Shown piece by piece: positions 63,486-64,000 of a stretch of DNA of 64,000 nucleotides. The notes beneath the pieces were generated by a model. It was not told where the DNA came from, did no database searches, and worked only from the letters and a program-made list of their open reading frames with translations. Numbering within the stretch: the first letter of the stretch is position 1; each line of letters begins with the position of its first letter. Location: positions 62,001 to 126,000 of the forward strand of contig CAYJPN010000008.1 of NCBI GenBank assembly GCA_964372115.1, in the 5' to 3' direction. Position numbers and translations under genes: made by a program. This DNA comes from CG2-30-36-16 sp964372115. Its GTDB lineage: Bacteria; Bacteroidota; Ignavibacteria; Ignavibacteriales; Ignavibacteriaceae.

Positions 63486-63557
63486 CTATTCGTGTTTATT
63501 CGTGTAATTCGTGGCAACCAACTTCCCGCCACTAATGGCACGAATGTTCACGAATTT
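63486..63557. repeat. ATTCGTG inverted repeat without a gene inside
   Basis: Left arm 63486-63515 is three tandem units (ATTCGTGTTT, ATTCGTGTA, ATTCGTGGC). The right arm 63528-63557 is its reverse complement at 22 of 30 bases, with a 12-base loop (AACCAACTTCCC). The structure resembles S23 element arms with the cargo missing. Confidence 0.6.
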
Positions 63558-63565
63558 ATTTAGCT

Positions 63566-63709
63566 CTATATTTTTGTTTTGGTTCTTTTAATTAAAAACC
63601 AATTTGTTTCTTCGGAATTCTTAAGATTTCTGAGGTGGTCACAATTTGTGACCACCTCAGATATATCTTCAATAGTAAGCCCAAATCTAAAATCTTCAGA
63701 AACTCGTTC
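63566..63709 (-). pseudogene. C-terminal gene fragment spanning a palindrome
   Basis: A 47-codon frame between stop codons: ERVSEDFRFGLTIEDISEVV then TNCDHLRNLKNSEETNWFLI and KRTKTKI. No start codon. It reads like the tail of a larger protein whose identity is not recognised. The EVVTNCDHL part is encoded by the perfect palindrome at 63630-63660. Confidence 0.4.
63630..63660. repeat. 31-bp perfect palindrome
   Basis: CTGAGGTGGTCACAA, one central T, then TTGTGACCACCTCAG: 15-bp arms with no mismatch. Located inside the C-terminal gene fragment. Confidence 0.9.
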
Positions 63710-63917
63710 TTAATTTCTCTTTATTTGTTCTATCAGCCGACTTTTCTATACCTCGGCATCCGGCCCCATGTTTTTCTTTGGAGTAATCTTCCGGCTTTCC
63801 TCTTTTATTTACCACCACTCTTACCTCGTAACAAAACTTATAGCCGAGACTAATTTTGGTGCAGCCTGTAGTTGGGTTCCATGTTGATTCTGTCCATTCT
63901 ATTTTTGAGTATTTCAT
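63696..63917 (-). pseudogene. DUF5131 (phage Gp37/Gp68) N-terminal fragment
   Basis: The 73-codon frame begins MKYSKIEWTESTWNPTTGCT then KISLGYKFCYE, the start of DUF5131 proteins, which resemble radical SAM enzymes. The usual Cys trio is broken (GCKFCYAE has become GYKFCYE). After residue 32 the sequence (VRVVVNKRGKPEDYSKEKHG) no longer follows the family. A truncated, recombined remnant. Confidence 0.6.
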
Positions 63918-64000
63918 ACAAATCTTAAATTAATATTAGGAATTAATAGTTTTGCAGATTTAGAATTACCCTTTAACCCTATAATTACATCATGAATAAT

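Noticed and set aside
1..64000. tRNA genes, CRISPR arrays, complete insertion sequences
   Set aside because: None was recognised by eye on either strand; there are no spaced identical repeats of CRISPR type and no transposase frame.

Overview
The window reads as chromosomal DNA of a member of the Ignavibacteria (Bacteroidota/Chlorobiota side of the tree). Two large secreted proteins end in the type IX secretion (Por) C-terminal signal with an NYPNPFNP motif, the sequence is AT-rich, and several genes have a Bacteroidota-type TAnnTTTG promoter element instead of a sigma70 -10 box. The phylum call is inference from these traits; no rRNA gene is present to confirm it.

Layout. 1-12.5 kb: end of gcvT, comB, ftsK, a HEPN/MNT pair, valS, a secreted T9SS protein, pepT, a small four-helix (S23/IVP) gene enclosed by a perfect 24-bp inverted repeat, and a U32 peptidase-family gene. 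12.7-24.1 kb: one long plus-strand heme operon, ccsA-like, hemA, hemC, a lipoprotein, a TetR-HemD fusion, hemE, hemN, hemH, hemG, a second S23/IVP gene, hemB; hemL is absent. 24.1-27.8 kb: YjbR-like gene, transketolase, corrinoid adenosyltransferase, DinB-like protein. 28-37 kb: accessory region with envelope and secreted proteins, two genes bounded by attC-like sites (possible integron cassettes without an integrase), a methyltransferase, a DUF3788-like protein and a GH16 glucanase. 37-42.6 kb: minus-strand histidine kinase and response regulator followed by two envelope genes whose upstream regions carry matching arrays of 10-bp-phased GTAAA/GTCAC half-sites; the response regulator is interrupted by two in-frame TAA codons between receiver and DNA-binding domain. 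41.3-48.1 kb: MATE-like transporter, M1 peptidase, MscS channel, thioesterase, a HisH homologue that has lost its catalytic Cys and Glu, and a duplicated His-containing secreted protein. 48.3-52.4 kb: RNase P RNA, recJ, ruvC, ruvA, FAH-family hydrolase. 52.5-61.5 kb: MacAB-type ABC exporter operon, a Bacteroidota 'asparagine synthetase B-like' protein, clpX, a TPR protein. 61.6-64 kb: HTH regulator, an iteron-like 21-bp repeat array, and fragments of mobile-element genes.

Most notable: the TetR-uroporphyrinogen-III synthase fusion inside the heme operon; the small S23 genes carried between inverted repeats that supply the ends of neighbouring genes; the two-component system with a broken regulator beside intact operator arrays; the catalytically dead HisH; and the attC-like cassettes.
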